Source: Planctomycetota bacterium
Lineage (GTDB): Bacteria; Planctomycetota; Planctomycetia; Pirellulales; UBA1268
Reading direction: 5' to 3'
Length of the DNA stretch: 62,303 nt
NCBI GenBank assembly: GCA_014238855.1
Contig: JABAAH010000013.1
Location: 1 to 62,303 of the forward strand
The translations under genes and the position numbers were made by a program. The notes beneath the pieces were generated by a model. That model worked only from the letters and a program-made list of their open reading frames with translations, was not told where the DNA came from and did not search any database. This document shows positions 26,936 through 35,118 of this stretch, piece by piece. Numbering within the stretch: position 1 is the stretch's first letter; each line of letters starts with the position of its first letter.

Positions 26936-28090
26936 TTAGTCTAACCAGTCATGAGCAGCTAATCGTTCCGGCGTATAGACCTCCGTGACGTAGCTAATGT
27001 CCTTCGAGATCAATGACTCCACTTCGAGCTTAAAGCCATTGGAGAGCATCTTGTGAATTTCTTTTTGCCATGCCTTCTTCGCAGCAAACCAAGGATACGC
27101 AGCGATCTGCTTTGCTCTTTTGACATCTGAGTCACTGAGTGCAATCTGAACGCTTGGAGCAAGCTGACATTTCTCATAGTCGATCGATCGCAATCCGAGG
27201 AATTTTGCTGACGGAATTGCCATCCGCTTTGACTCATAAGCAAGATTAATTGAACCCTGTTTCAATACAGAATAGATGTAATACCCCCAGGGATCGTTAT
27301 CGAGTAAGCAGTACACCGGAAGTTTGAGCTCATGGTGGAGACGATATAGCATTCGACGCACACCGCGAGGTGGTTGTCCGCCACCGTGGGTCAAAAGACA
27401 GTTATGATTCCTCCAAAACTTATCCTCATTGAAACGTCTCCACACTGTATCTTTCTCAACATGAAGGATGAATTTTGCAGTGCATTTCTTGAAGCTAATA
27501 ACCTCTTCTTCAACAATTGAAGGAATACTGTACCCACCTGACCCCATTCTAGAGCAGTCAATTTCATCTCCAGAATCAATCAGCGTAATTGAGCCAACCA
27601 TTCCACCTCGATTACTTGCATAGACATGCAACTGCTCTCGGAGACTCTCGAGCGTCACTTCAAGATCTTCGATAATTGGATCACATTCGTCTTGTCCGCC
27701 GAACGTTTCTTCGCGTGTTCCCTCAATAGTGTGCTTCAGAAGATAGTACAGCCCTCGAATGCTGGTTGTCTTCTGCTGGTCGATAAGTGACTTGCAACCC
27801 GTAGCCACAAGAAGCGTTTGCATATAGCTTTTTGCTTGGCTGAGATTGAAAAGGTGTCGTCGATTCTTCTGACCACCCATTTCAATAATCTTTCGGGACT
27901 TATTGAACCGAACATTCGAGAGACTCCGAGTTGGAATATCAAGATGTGGATCACGTCGCTTCTCGGCAGCCTTCTCAACCTCATCCGCTAAGCCAACAAT
28001 GAGTTTTCTAGTTTTCTTATCGACCGCAGGCAGGATGGCAGTTGTACTCGAACTACGGGAACTGCTTCGTTTGATTATTTTTTTCGCCAT
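26936..28090 (-). CDS. top6A: DNA topoisomerase VI subunit A (Spo11/Top6A family)
   Basis: A 384-residue DNA-cleaving subunit, homologous to archaeal Top6A and eukaryotic Spo11. The winged-helix/5Y-CAP domain contains TTSIRGLYYLLKHTI with the tyrosine pair Y115/Y116 (the second by alignment to R-x-x-x-Y), and the Toprim metal site is ILHVEKDTVWRRF (E212), GGGQPPRGVRR and PVYCLLDNDPWGYYIYSVL (D264, D266). ERLAIP-like KRMAIPSAKFLGL follows. All catalytic residues are retained. The N-terminal 45 residues are basic and Ser-rich. AGGA stands just before the ATG. The GHKL ATPase partner, subunit B, is not in the window, although the holoenzyme is A2B2. Bacterial occurrences are patchy and often ascribed to transfer from archaea. 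Confidence 0.93.
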   Translation of the reverse strand: MAKKIIKRSSSRSSSTTAILPAVDKKTRKLIVGLADEVEKAAEKRRDPHLDIPTRSLSNVRFNKSRKIIEMGGQKNRRHLFNLSQAKSYMQTLLVATGCKSLIDQQKTTSIRGLYYLLKHTIEGTREETFGGQDECDPIIEDLEVTLESLREQLHVYASNRGGMVGSITLIDSGDEIDCSRMGSGGYSIPSIVEEEVISFKKCTAKFILHVEKDTVWRRFNEDKFWRNHNCLLTHGGGQPPRGVRRMLYRLHHELKLPVYCLLDNDPWGYYIYSVLKQGSINLAYESKRMAIPSAKFLGLRSIDYEKCQLAPSVQIALSDSDVKRAKQIAAYPWFAAKKAWQKEIHKMLSNGFKLEVESLISKDISYVTEVYTPERLAAHDWLD

Positions 28091-28238
28091 AATTCCTAGC
28101 CTGGAAATTGCCTTGGAGAGAAATGCCGATGAGAAAGAATTTCTACTTCTATATCCTATCGAGATCCATTAGTGATTGTCAGACTATACAAACACGAAAT
28201 GACACGCGAAGCAAAAATATTGCTATTTAGCTCTTCCG

Positions 28239-28538
28239 TCATGAGCCCAGATCGCGTCCGGCACGAGCTTTAGAAGCAAGATGAAAAGCCGACATCATGT
28301 CGTACGAAGTAATTTCACAGAGTAGCTCTGTAACTTTTTCATAAACCACAGGATCGAGGAGAGGTTCGACCTCTTTCATGAGATTTACTACACGTTTTTC
28401 CTGTAGATCAAGTTCAGCTCGCTCAACCTTTCGATCAGCGAGCACGTCATTGAAGGAATCTAGTTTACGAGCATATTCAGTTAACAAAGGTGAATCGGTG
28501 GCCGCATCGAACCACGGACGGTAAATAGGTTTCGGCAT
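28239..28538 (-). CDS. small uncharacterised protein between tRNA-His and top6A
   Basis: A 99-residue frame starting MPKPIYRPWF at 28538, 25 nt after the tRNA-His 3' end. It is predicted almost entirely helical, with an amphipathic, charged middle (DRKVERAELDLQEKRV) and no signal peptide or membrane segment. It ends 148 bp before top6A on the same strand, so tRNA, this gene and top6A could share a transcript. Family not recognised. The longer frame to 28604 runs through the tRNA and is not used. Confidence 0.6.
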   Translation of the reverse strand: MPKPIYRPWFDAATDSPLLTEYARKLDSFNDVLADRKVERAELDLQEKRVVNLMKEVEPLLDPVVYEKVTELLCEITSYDMMSAFHLASKARAGRDLGS

Positions 28539-28562
28539 TATTAAACCCGTGTAGAGAAAAAG

Positions 28563-28637
28563 GGTGGATGACGGGGCTCGAACCCGCGACCTTCGGTACC
28601 ACAAACCGACGCTCTAACCAACTGAGCTACAACCACC
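28563..28637 (-). tRNA. tRNA-His (GUG anticodon)
   Basis: On the minus strand the D-arm GCTCAGTTGGTTAGAGC, anticodon stem-loop TCGGT-TTGTGGT-ACCGA with anticodon GTG, and T-arm with GGTTCGAGCC are all clear. The extra 5' G (G-1, at 28637) opposite C73, the histidine identity pair, is encoded. CCA is not encoded; CTTTTT follows directly. The acceptor stem carries one apparent U-U mismatch (GTGGTTG against CATCCAC, fifth pair). Confidence 0.95.
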
Positions 28638-28809
28638 ACATGTACCCAGAATACTACCAAACTTTCGTTTGAAAACAGCCTGTGCCCTACCCTTTTCTGA
28701 CAGTATGAAAATCTGGCATTCCCATGGAAGGATTGAATCGTTTCAATGAGCCCTGTAAAAACAGTGGTCGTCGCTGTTTCCTGGCCCTTGACCCGGTAGT
28801 TTCGTCCTT

Positions 28810-29583
28810 ATGCAACATTCGACTGTTACTACCGACCGCTGTAACGGACACCGTGGATGCGTTGCAGATATTGCAATGTTGGCAAGAAATATACCACTAT
28901 TTCCCGTTGACCGTTGGTGCAATCTAGCTGATCTTGCTGAAGCCAGGTCAGCCAGTCAGCACCGCATTGGCTGGGCAGCCATTTTCTTAAAAGCTTATGG
29001 GAAAATTGTTCACGAAACGCCCGCACTAAGAAGCTGGTTCTTGCCAGGCTTATGGCCTCGCATTGCAACCACGAATCAAAATGTTGCAACACTGGCAATT
29101 AATCGAACTAACAATAATAGTGAACAACTTTATTGGGCTCGTCTTCATCAACCAGAATCAAAGTCGCTTATTGAGATACAACGTTTCATCGACAATTGCT
29201 GTAATGGCTCAATCGAGGAACTATTCAAACGACAGCGTGAACTTGAACTGCTGCCTGGTTTTCTCCGAAAAGCCGTCCTACGATGGAATCATCGGTCTGG
29301 ATCTCATAAACGCTGCTCTCGTATTGGCACATTTAGCCTCTCGACACTTGCAGGTTACGGCGCAAGCAATCACTTTCATCCAACACTTTGCACAACCAGC
29401 ATTTCATACCGTCCAATCGAGGCTGATGGTAGGTGCTTAATAACCCTTATCGCTGACCATCGCGTTATCGATGGTGTGGTTGTAGCACGAAGTCTAGCTC
29501 ATCTTGAAAAAGTTCTTCGGCAAGAGATTATTCCTGAACTTCGCTCACAGAAGAATCCGCTCGCAACTGATGCGACTCCTTAA
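28810..29583 (+). CDS. stand-alone 2-oxoacid dehydrogenase E2-type acyltransferase core
   Basis: A 257-residue protein matching only the catalytic domain of dihydrolipoyl acyltransferases (chloramphenicol acetyltransferase fold). GTFSLSTLAGYGASNHFHP and the active-site motif ADHRVIDG, with H217 and D221, are retained, as is a helix resembling the CoA-site lead. There is no lipoyl domain and no peripheral subunit-binding domain, and a stop codon six codons upstream of the ATG excludes a longer form. Its 3' end overlaps the 3' end of the convergent rarA gene by 56 bp. No E1 or E3 gene is near. It may transfer acyl groups to small molecules rather than serve a dehydrogenase complex. Confidence 0.82.
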   Translation: MQHSTVTTDRCNGHRGCVADIAMLARNIPLFPVDRWCNLADLAEARSASQHRIGWAAIFLKAYGKIVHETPALRSWFLPGLWPRIATTNQNVATLAINRTNNNSEQLYWARLHQPESKSLIEIQRFIDNCCNGSIEELFKRQRELELLPGFLRKAVLRWNHRSGSHKRCSRIGTFSLSTLAGYGASNHFHPTLCTTSISYRPIEADGRCLITLIADHRVIDGVVVARSLAHLEKVLRQEIIPELRSQKNPLATDATP

Positions 29584-30892
29584 AACGGCGCCTAATTTCA
29601 GCTACTCGTTCTCCAAGGTCTCGTTCTAGTCCACGGTTAGTGGGCTGATAATAATATCGCTCGACACCCAAATAGTCTTGTTTTGCGATTGCATCAGGAG
29701 CATCATAGGCATAGGTGTATCCTTCGCCACGACCTAGTCTTTTTGCTCCAGCGTAATGTTTATCCTGCAAGTGTCTCGGCACTGGCAAAACAGATTTTTC
29801 ACGAACATCATGACGAGCTTCTGCAATAGCCCTGGTACATGCATTACTTTTCGGGGCTAGAGCTAGATATGAAACAGCTTGTGCGAGCGCAAACTGGCAT
29901 TCCGGCAGACCTACAAATTCAATCGCCTGCATGGCGGCTGTTGCGACCAGAAGTGATCGGGGATCTGCATTACCAATATCTTCGCTTGCCAAGATAACTA
30001 AGCGTCTGGATAAAAAACGAACATCTTCGCCACCTTCAAGCATCCGTGCGAGCCAATACATTCCTGCATCTACATCACTGCCACGAATACTCTTAATCAG
30101 CGCACTTGCACAGTCATAGTGTGTATCTCCAGAATCGTACACAATCGCTTTTCGTTGAACACTCTCGCAGGCTAGCTCTTTCGTGAAGATCAATGGACGG
30201 CTACTCGATGAAAGCACTCCGACTTCAAGCCCACCAAGAGCTCGACGAGCATCACCGTCAGCCGTTTCCACGAGAAACTCGAGGGCCTCCGAATCGAGCT
30301 GAATATCCTGTGACCCAAACCCATGTATCTTGTCGACAATTGCATGCCGAATAATTGCTTTTATATCTTCCGGAAGCAGTGACTGAAGTTCAAAAATGCG
30401 ACTCCTGCTTACCAACGCAGGAGTGAGCGCAAAAAATGGATTTTGGGTTGTTGCTCCAATTAGGGCTATGACACCACTTTCAACGTCCGGCAGTAGAACA
30501 TCTTGCTGTGATTTATTAAACCGATGAATCTCATCAATAAACAGGCATGTCCGACAGGCATCGTCTTCTAATCGACGACGTGCACTCTCAATGACATCAC
30601 GGAGATCTTTCACACCAGACGCTGTTGCAGAGAGTTCGACGAACCGCCTCTTCGTCTCAGAAGCAATAATTTCACCGAGAGTTGTCTTGCCGACCCCAGG
30701 CGGGCCATAGAGAATGATTGACCCAAGCCTATCTGCCTCGATCAAGCGTCTCAATAGCTTCCCCGGGCCAATGATATGATGTTGGCCAACATAATCAGCC
30801 AACCGTCGAGGCCTCATTCGAGCTGCAAGAGGTGCTACCCGCTCAACATTCTCTTTTCGCTTCGCACTAAATAAATCGGGCATACTCAGCAT
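29528..30892 (-). CDS. rarA: replication-associated recombination protein A (RarA/MgsA AAA+ ATPase)
   Basis: About 454 residues from ATG 30892 (another ATG three codons later). It has the clamp-loader-like AAA+ core with Walker A GPPGVGKT (63-70), Walker B LFIDEIHRF, sensor 1 GATTQNPFF and the arginine-finger region SRSRIF, then the C-terminal helical domain with VEGGEDVRFLSRRLVILASEDIGNADP-type sequence, the RarA hallmark. RarA acts at stalled replication forks with SSB. It is read toward, and overlaps the end of, the E2-type gene, and is divergent from the UbiD gene. Confidence 0.95.
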   Translation of the reverse strand: MLSMPDLFSAKRKENVERVAPLAARMRPRRLADYVGQHHIIGPGKLLRRLIEADRLGSIILYGPPGVGKTTLGEIIASETKRRFVELSATASGVKDLRDVIESARRRLEDDACRTCLFIDEIHRFNKSQQDVLLPDVESGVIALIGATTQNPFFALTPALVSRSRIFELQSLLPEDIKAIIRHAIVDKIHGFGSQDIQLDSEALEFLVETADGDARRALGGLEVGVLSSSSRPLIFTKELACESVQRKAIVYDSGDTHYDCASALIKSIRGSDVDAGMYWLARMLEGGEDVRFLSRRLVILASEDIGNADPRSLLVATAAMQAIEFVGLPECQFALAQAVSYLALAPKSNACTRAIAEARHDVREKSVLPVPRHLQDKHYAGAKRLGRGEGYTYAYDAPDAIAKQDYLGVERYYYQPTNRGLERDLGERVAEIRRRFKESHQLRADSSVSEVQE

Positions 30893-30996
30893 CAAATCCT
30901 TATCATAAGTCTCAATGATTTTGAGAATAAACACATCTGAACAGATTATGCACACGACAAAACGTACTTGACGCTACCATACATAAGGAGGATTGC

Positions 30997-32892
30997 ATGG
31001 GATTTCGGACACTTCGTCAATGCGTCGAAACTCTTCGGGAGGAAGGGCAACTCATTGAGATTGATTACCCAATCAATCCTCATCTTGAAATAGCAGAGAT
31101 TCAGCGGCGGCTTTTTCGGTCTGGAGGCCCAGCACTTCTCTTTCGATCTGCTTTAGGCACGCAACATCCAGTTCTTATCAATCTTTATGGCACACAGAAA
31201 CGAGTCGAACGATTATTTTCAGATACTCTTGATAGAGTTCGGCGACTCGTCGAACTCAAAATAGATCCAGCAGCTGCCATACAAAAGCCATTACGATATT
31301 GGCGAAGTCCGCTTGATGCGATAAGCATGGTTCCGCGACATGTTGGTAAAGGAAATGTTCTCAATCGTAATATTCCACTAGCAAGCCTTCCGGGTGTCAC
31401 GGGATGGCCTGGTGACGGCGGGCCATTCATCACCCTACCTGCTGTTTATTCAGAACATCCTGACGCCCCCTCCCTAAAAAACTCAAACCTTGGCATGTAC
31501 CGGGTTCAGCTACGCGGGAACCTCTACGAAGAGAACACCGAGGTTGGTCTGCACTACCAGATACACCGAGGAATTGGCATTCACCATGCTGCAGCTATTG
31601 CCAAGGGGGAGCCACTGAAAGTCTCTATTTTTATCGGCGGAACTCCTTCCATGGCGGTTTCAGCAATGATGCCATTACCCGAAGGACTTTCCGAACTTGC
31701 ATTTGCGGGCGCCTTAGCAGGCCATCGCATTCCGATGATACGCAGGAAAGGACGCCCATCAATTTATGCTGACGCTGATTTCGTAATCGAAGGCACAATC
31801 ATACCTGATTTAACAAAGCCTGAAGGTCCATTTGGGGATCACCTTGGATACTATGCTCGGCAGCACAATTTTCCTGTGATGCGAATCGATAACGTATGGC
31901 AACGAGAAGATGCGATCTGGCCTGTTACTGTTGTTGGCCGGCCGCCTCAAGAAGACACCTTATTTGGTTGGCTTGTACATGAAATCACCGGACCGATCAT
32001 CCCAACCGTGTTACCAGGAATTTCAAGCATTCATGCGGTCGACGCTGCAGGTGTTCATCCACTCCTTCTCGCAGTCGGAAGCGAACGTTATTTACCTTGG
32101 AAGAATTCGTCTCGGCCAGCTGAACTACTCACCCAAGCCTCAGCTATTCTTGGCCAAGGGCAACTTTCACTGGCCAAGTATTTATTTATTGTAAATCAAG
32201 CAGATGATCCCAATATAAAAGCTGGTGATATCCAAAGTTTCTTCAATCATGTCCTGCAAAGAGTAGACTGGAGACGAGACTGCCATTTCCACACGGAGAC
32301 TACAATCGACACCCTCGATTACACCGGAAAAGGATTTAATAATGGCTCAAAGCTAGTCGTAGCCGCTCGTGGTCAACCAGTGAGAGAACTGCCGACTGAA
32401 ATTCCGGAAGATATTCGGCTCCCTCCTGGTTTCTCAAAGCCATCTGTAGGCATGCCGGGAGTACTTGTCGTAACTGGGCCACTCATCCAACCACGACCGT
32501 CTCTTGAAACCCCTAATGAGAAAGCGATCTGGGGCACAAATGGGCAACAAGCCCAGTGGACCACGGACATCGAAAGATTTACGAGATTGATTCACCAAAC
32601 TGATGACATAATGAAGTGGCCTCTTATTGTGGTCGCAGACGACAGTGCATTCAGTGCCGCAAATCTAGAGAATTTTTTATGGGTCACTTTTACACGATCG
32701 AACCCAGCAACTGATGTTCACGGTATTGGAGAGGCTACAAATCAAAAGCATTGGGGATGCACAGGACCACTTGTTATTGACGCTCGACTGAAGCCACACC
32801 ACGCACCGCCCGTCGAGGAAGACCCTGCTGTCGTGACAAAGGTCGACAGTCTTTGCCGTAAAGGTGGGCCACTTGCTGGCATCATTGAGTAA
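30997..32892 (+). CDS. UbiD family prenylated-FMN decarboxylase
   Basis: A 631-residue protein with an ideal ribosome site, AAGGAGG, 6 nt before ATG. UbiD family landmarks include the N-terminal LREEGQLIEIDYPIN, GMYRVQL, the HRGIGIHH prFMN/metal region, VSIFIGGTPSMAVSA, the IEGTI segment with the key glutamate, and GPFGDHLGYY. Members use prenylated FMN made by UbiX to (de)carboxylate aromatic or alpha,beta-unsaturated acids; ubiquinone, menaquinone and aromatic catabolic roles all occur. It is about 130 residues longer than E. coli UbiD, mostly at the C-terminus. No ubiX or quinone gene is in the window, so substrate is open. Confidence 0.9.
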   Translation: MGFRTLRQCVETLREEGQLIEIDYPINPHLEIAEIQRRLFRSGGPALLFRSALGTQHPVLINLYGTQKRVERLFSDTLDRVRRLVELKIDPAAAIQKPLRYWRSPLDAISMVPRHVGKGNVLNRNIPLASLPGVTGWPGDGGPFITLPAVYSEHPDAPSLKNSNLGMYRVQLRGNLYEENTEVGLHYQIHRGIGIHHAAAIAKGEPLKVSIFIGGTPSMAVSAMMPLPEGLSELAFAGALAGHRIPMIRRKGRPSIYADADFVIEGTIIPDLTKPEGPFGDHLGYYARQHNFPVMRIDNVWQREDAIWPVTVVGRPPQEDTLFGWLVHEITGPIIPTVLPGISSIHAVDAAGVHPLLLAVGSERYLPWKNSSRPAELLTQASAILGQGQLSLAKYLFIVNQADDPNIKAGDIQSFFNHVLQRVDWRRDCHFHTETTIDTLDYTGKGFNNGSKLVVAARGQPVRELPTEIPEDIRLPPGFSKPSVGMPGVLVVTGPLIQPRPSLETPNEKAIWGTNGQQAQWTTDIERFTRLIHQTDDIMKWPLIVVADDSAFSAANLENFLWVTFTRSNPATDVHGIGEATNQKHWGCTGPLVIDARLKPHHAPPVEEDPAVVTKVDSLCRKGGPLAGIIE

Positions 32893-32950
32893 CTGGGTTC
32901 CAGTTATTTTAAGCCAATTACAATGTACTTCAGATACTGAAAATTATTTA

Positions 32951-33331
32951 TTACGTACCTGAGGGTATCTCACTGATCCGTACCCGTGTCGACACTGATC
33001 GATGACCAGTTTTCCGGCGATAGTTTTTACGACGACGGAAATTCTGAACATAAATTTTCTCGCCCTGAGCAAGACCAATGACTTCTGCTTTCACAACTGC
33101 ACCATCAATAATAGGGGCCCCTAAGTACAGCTTACCTTCTTTACTGACTGCAAGCACCTTGTCGAAAACTAGTTCACTCCCGGCATCAATTGGCCGAAAA
33201 TCAACTTCGAGTTCTTGGCCTTCAGAAACACGGTATTGCCGCCCTCCATCCGAAACAATGCAGTAGTGATGTTGACTACCAGAAGCGGAGTCTGTCGTTA
33301 GAGTCTCTGGGGATGTCGATTCAGCAGCCAT
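32951..33331 (-). CDS. rplU: 50S ribosomal protein L21
   Basis: A 126-residue protein from ATG 33331 (GAGG 7 nt upstream). The body, HHYCIVSDGGRQYRVSEGQ, then FDKVLAVSKEG, GAPIIDGAVVKAEV and FRRRKNYRRKTGHR, is L21. It has a polar N-terminal extension of about 20 residues before the normal start of the fold. The usual downstream partner rpmA (L27) is absent; the convergent UbiD gene follows instead. It lies 130 bp downstream of rng on the same strand, a neighbour pair seen in other bacteria. Confidence 0.95.
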   Translation of the reverse strand: MAAESTSPETLTTDSASGSQHHYCIVSDGGRQYRVSEGQELEVDFRPIDAGSELVFDKVLAVSKEGKLYLGAPIIDGAVVKAEVIGLAQGEKIYVQNFRRRKNYRRKTGHRSVSTRVRISEIPSGT

Positions 33332-33461
33332 CAAAAAACCTCAATTCGTATATTCTGATACCCATAATAGGTACCCTCATTGTAATCTGTTGGTGAGAAA
33401 ATCCAGCCTCGTGCATGGAATACGGGAGTTTGACACTTTCTTCACTTCTTTTTGCTTGTGT

Positions 33462-35069
33462 TTATGGAAATCGCACCGTCCGCCCATTTGCCTCCCATGC
33501 TTCAATTCCGAGGTGTTCTGGTGACGCAGCGTCTTGACCTACAATATGAAGTTCAACTCGGGAGACGTCTTCAAATTGGGCAATTTCTCGTCTCTTCCGG
33601 TTATTTATCCACGTTGCCACTTCAGCATGTACGGTAATCGTGAGACGTGAAATATCTTCACGTGTTACTGACAATTGCAACATCCGCATAACCTCGATCG
33701 CCATACTCTCAGCAGTCTTGGCCATTCCAGTACCTAAGCATGTAGGACAGTCTCTGAAAACACTCTTTCGAAGTGAAGGCCTAATACGCTGACGTGTCAT
33801 TTCAATGAGACCGAAAGGACTTGTACGCAGAACTTTGGTACGGGCTCTGTCGCGCTTCATTGCATCGTGTAAAGCTCTTTCAACTCCACGCCGATACTTT
33901 TCTCGCCGCATATCGATAAAGTCATTGACAATAACGCCACCGAGGTCTCTCAATCGTAACTGGCGAGCAATTTCTTTTGCCGCAATGAGATTCATTTGGT
34001 ACGCATTTTCCTCTGCTGATTTTTCAGTTCGAAAACTGCCTGAATTAACATCGATAGCAACCAATGCCTCAGTCGTATCAATAACAATAGATCCTCCTCC
34101 TTTGAGGGGAACTTTATGCTGATGAATTCGGCTTATCTCTTCTTCTAATCGATAACGATAAAACAACGGCTCTTTTCCATCGTAAAACTGTAGTCGGCTA
34201 GCGTACTTCGGCATGACTAATTCTAGGAACTCTCGGGCTCGCTCATACGCAGCTCGATCATCAATGAGAATCCTCTCTACATCTTCAGTGAACATATCTC
34301 GAATCGTCCGAATAATCATGTCACTTTCTTGGTAGATATCGATCGGAGCGGAGTATTTTCTCATCCGCTTCACTATGCTCTTCCAAAGCCGGAGTAAGTA
34401 CGCCATGTCACGAGCCATCTCTGACTTAGTGCGCTCAGTACCTGCTGTCCGAACAACAAACCCAACCCCCTTAGGTGGCTTGAGTGCGTTCATAACTCCC
34501 CGAAGAATTCGTCTTTCTTTCTCATTATCAATTTTTTTTGATACTCCAACACGACCAAGTGATGGCATGAGTACTAAGTAACGACCAGGGATAGAAATAT
34601 ACGTAGAGAGCGTAGGTCCTTTTGTGCCAAAGCCTTCCTTGATAACCTGGACGAGTAGCTCGTCACCCCGCTTCAGAATATCCTGAATAGGAGGCTTTAC
34701 CCGAGGACGGTCACCAATTCTTGGCTTTCGGCGTCGATCGGAAGGCCTCCCTCCGTCATCAGTTCCATCAGAAGTTGTTCTGGCCGGGTCAGTTAATTCA
34801 AAAGCCTTATCCGGATCGAGACCACCCTGGCGATAGTATTGCGGTTCTATATCACTGATATGAAGAAATCCGTTTCGTCCAACACCGAAGTCAACAAACG
34901 CAGCCTGTATGGACGGCTCGATATTAACGACTTTTCCCTTATAGATATTGCCGACAAGGTTTTCTTGACTTGTTCGTTCAACATAGAGTTCCTCAAGTAC
35001 ACCCTCCTCAATAATTGCGATGCGGCATTCTTCAGCCTGCGTCACATTAATAAGCATTTCCTGCTTCAT
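33462..35069 (-). CDS. rng: Rne/Rng family ribonuclease (RNase E/G)
   Basis: A 535-residue endoribonuclease. An S1 domain (from NIYKGKVVNIEPSIQAAF) is interrupted by an insert of about 45 residues rich in Arg, Asp and Pro (GRPSDRRRKPRIGDRPRV). Then come a 5' sensor/RNase H-like core and the DNase I-like catalytic site with VAIDVNSGSF and VNDFIDMR, whose aspartates bind Mg. The Zn-link is CPTCLGTG. The C-terminal part ends after the small domain, with no RNase E degradosome scaffold, so it is closest to RNase G length. It sits 50 bp after ptsI and before rplU on the same strand. Confidence 0.94.
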   Translation of the reverse strand: MKQEMLINVTQAEECRIAIIEEGVLEELYVERTSQENLVGNIYKGKVVNIEPSIQAAFVDFGVGRNGFLHISDIEPQYYRQGGLDPDKAFELTDPARTTSDGTDDGGRPSDRRRKPRIGDRPRVKPPIQDILKRGDELLVQVIKEGFGTKGPTLSTYISIPGRYLVLMPSLGRVGVSKKIDNEKERRILRGVMNALKPPKGVGFVVRTAGTERTKSEMARDMAYLLRLWKSIVKRMRKYSAPIDIYQESDMIIRTIRDMFTEDVERILIDDRAAYERAREFLELVMPKYASRLQFYDGKEPLFYRYRLEEEISRIHQHKVPLKGGGSIVIDTTEALVAIDVNSGSFRTEKSAEENAYQMNLIAAKEIARQLRLRDLGGVIVNDFIDMRREKYRRGVERALHDAMKRDRARTKVLRTSPFGLIEMTRQRIRPSLRKSVFRDCPTCLGTGMAKTAESMAIEVMRMLQLSVTREDISRLTITVHAEVATWINNRKRREIAQFEDVSRVELHIVGQDAASPEHLGIEAWEANGRTVRFP

Positions 35070-35118
35070 AATCGTTCTTTCCTTCTATTGATCTGCCAAC
35101 TTGGAGTCGGCACGAATT

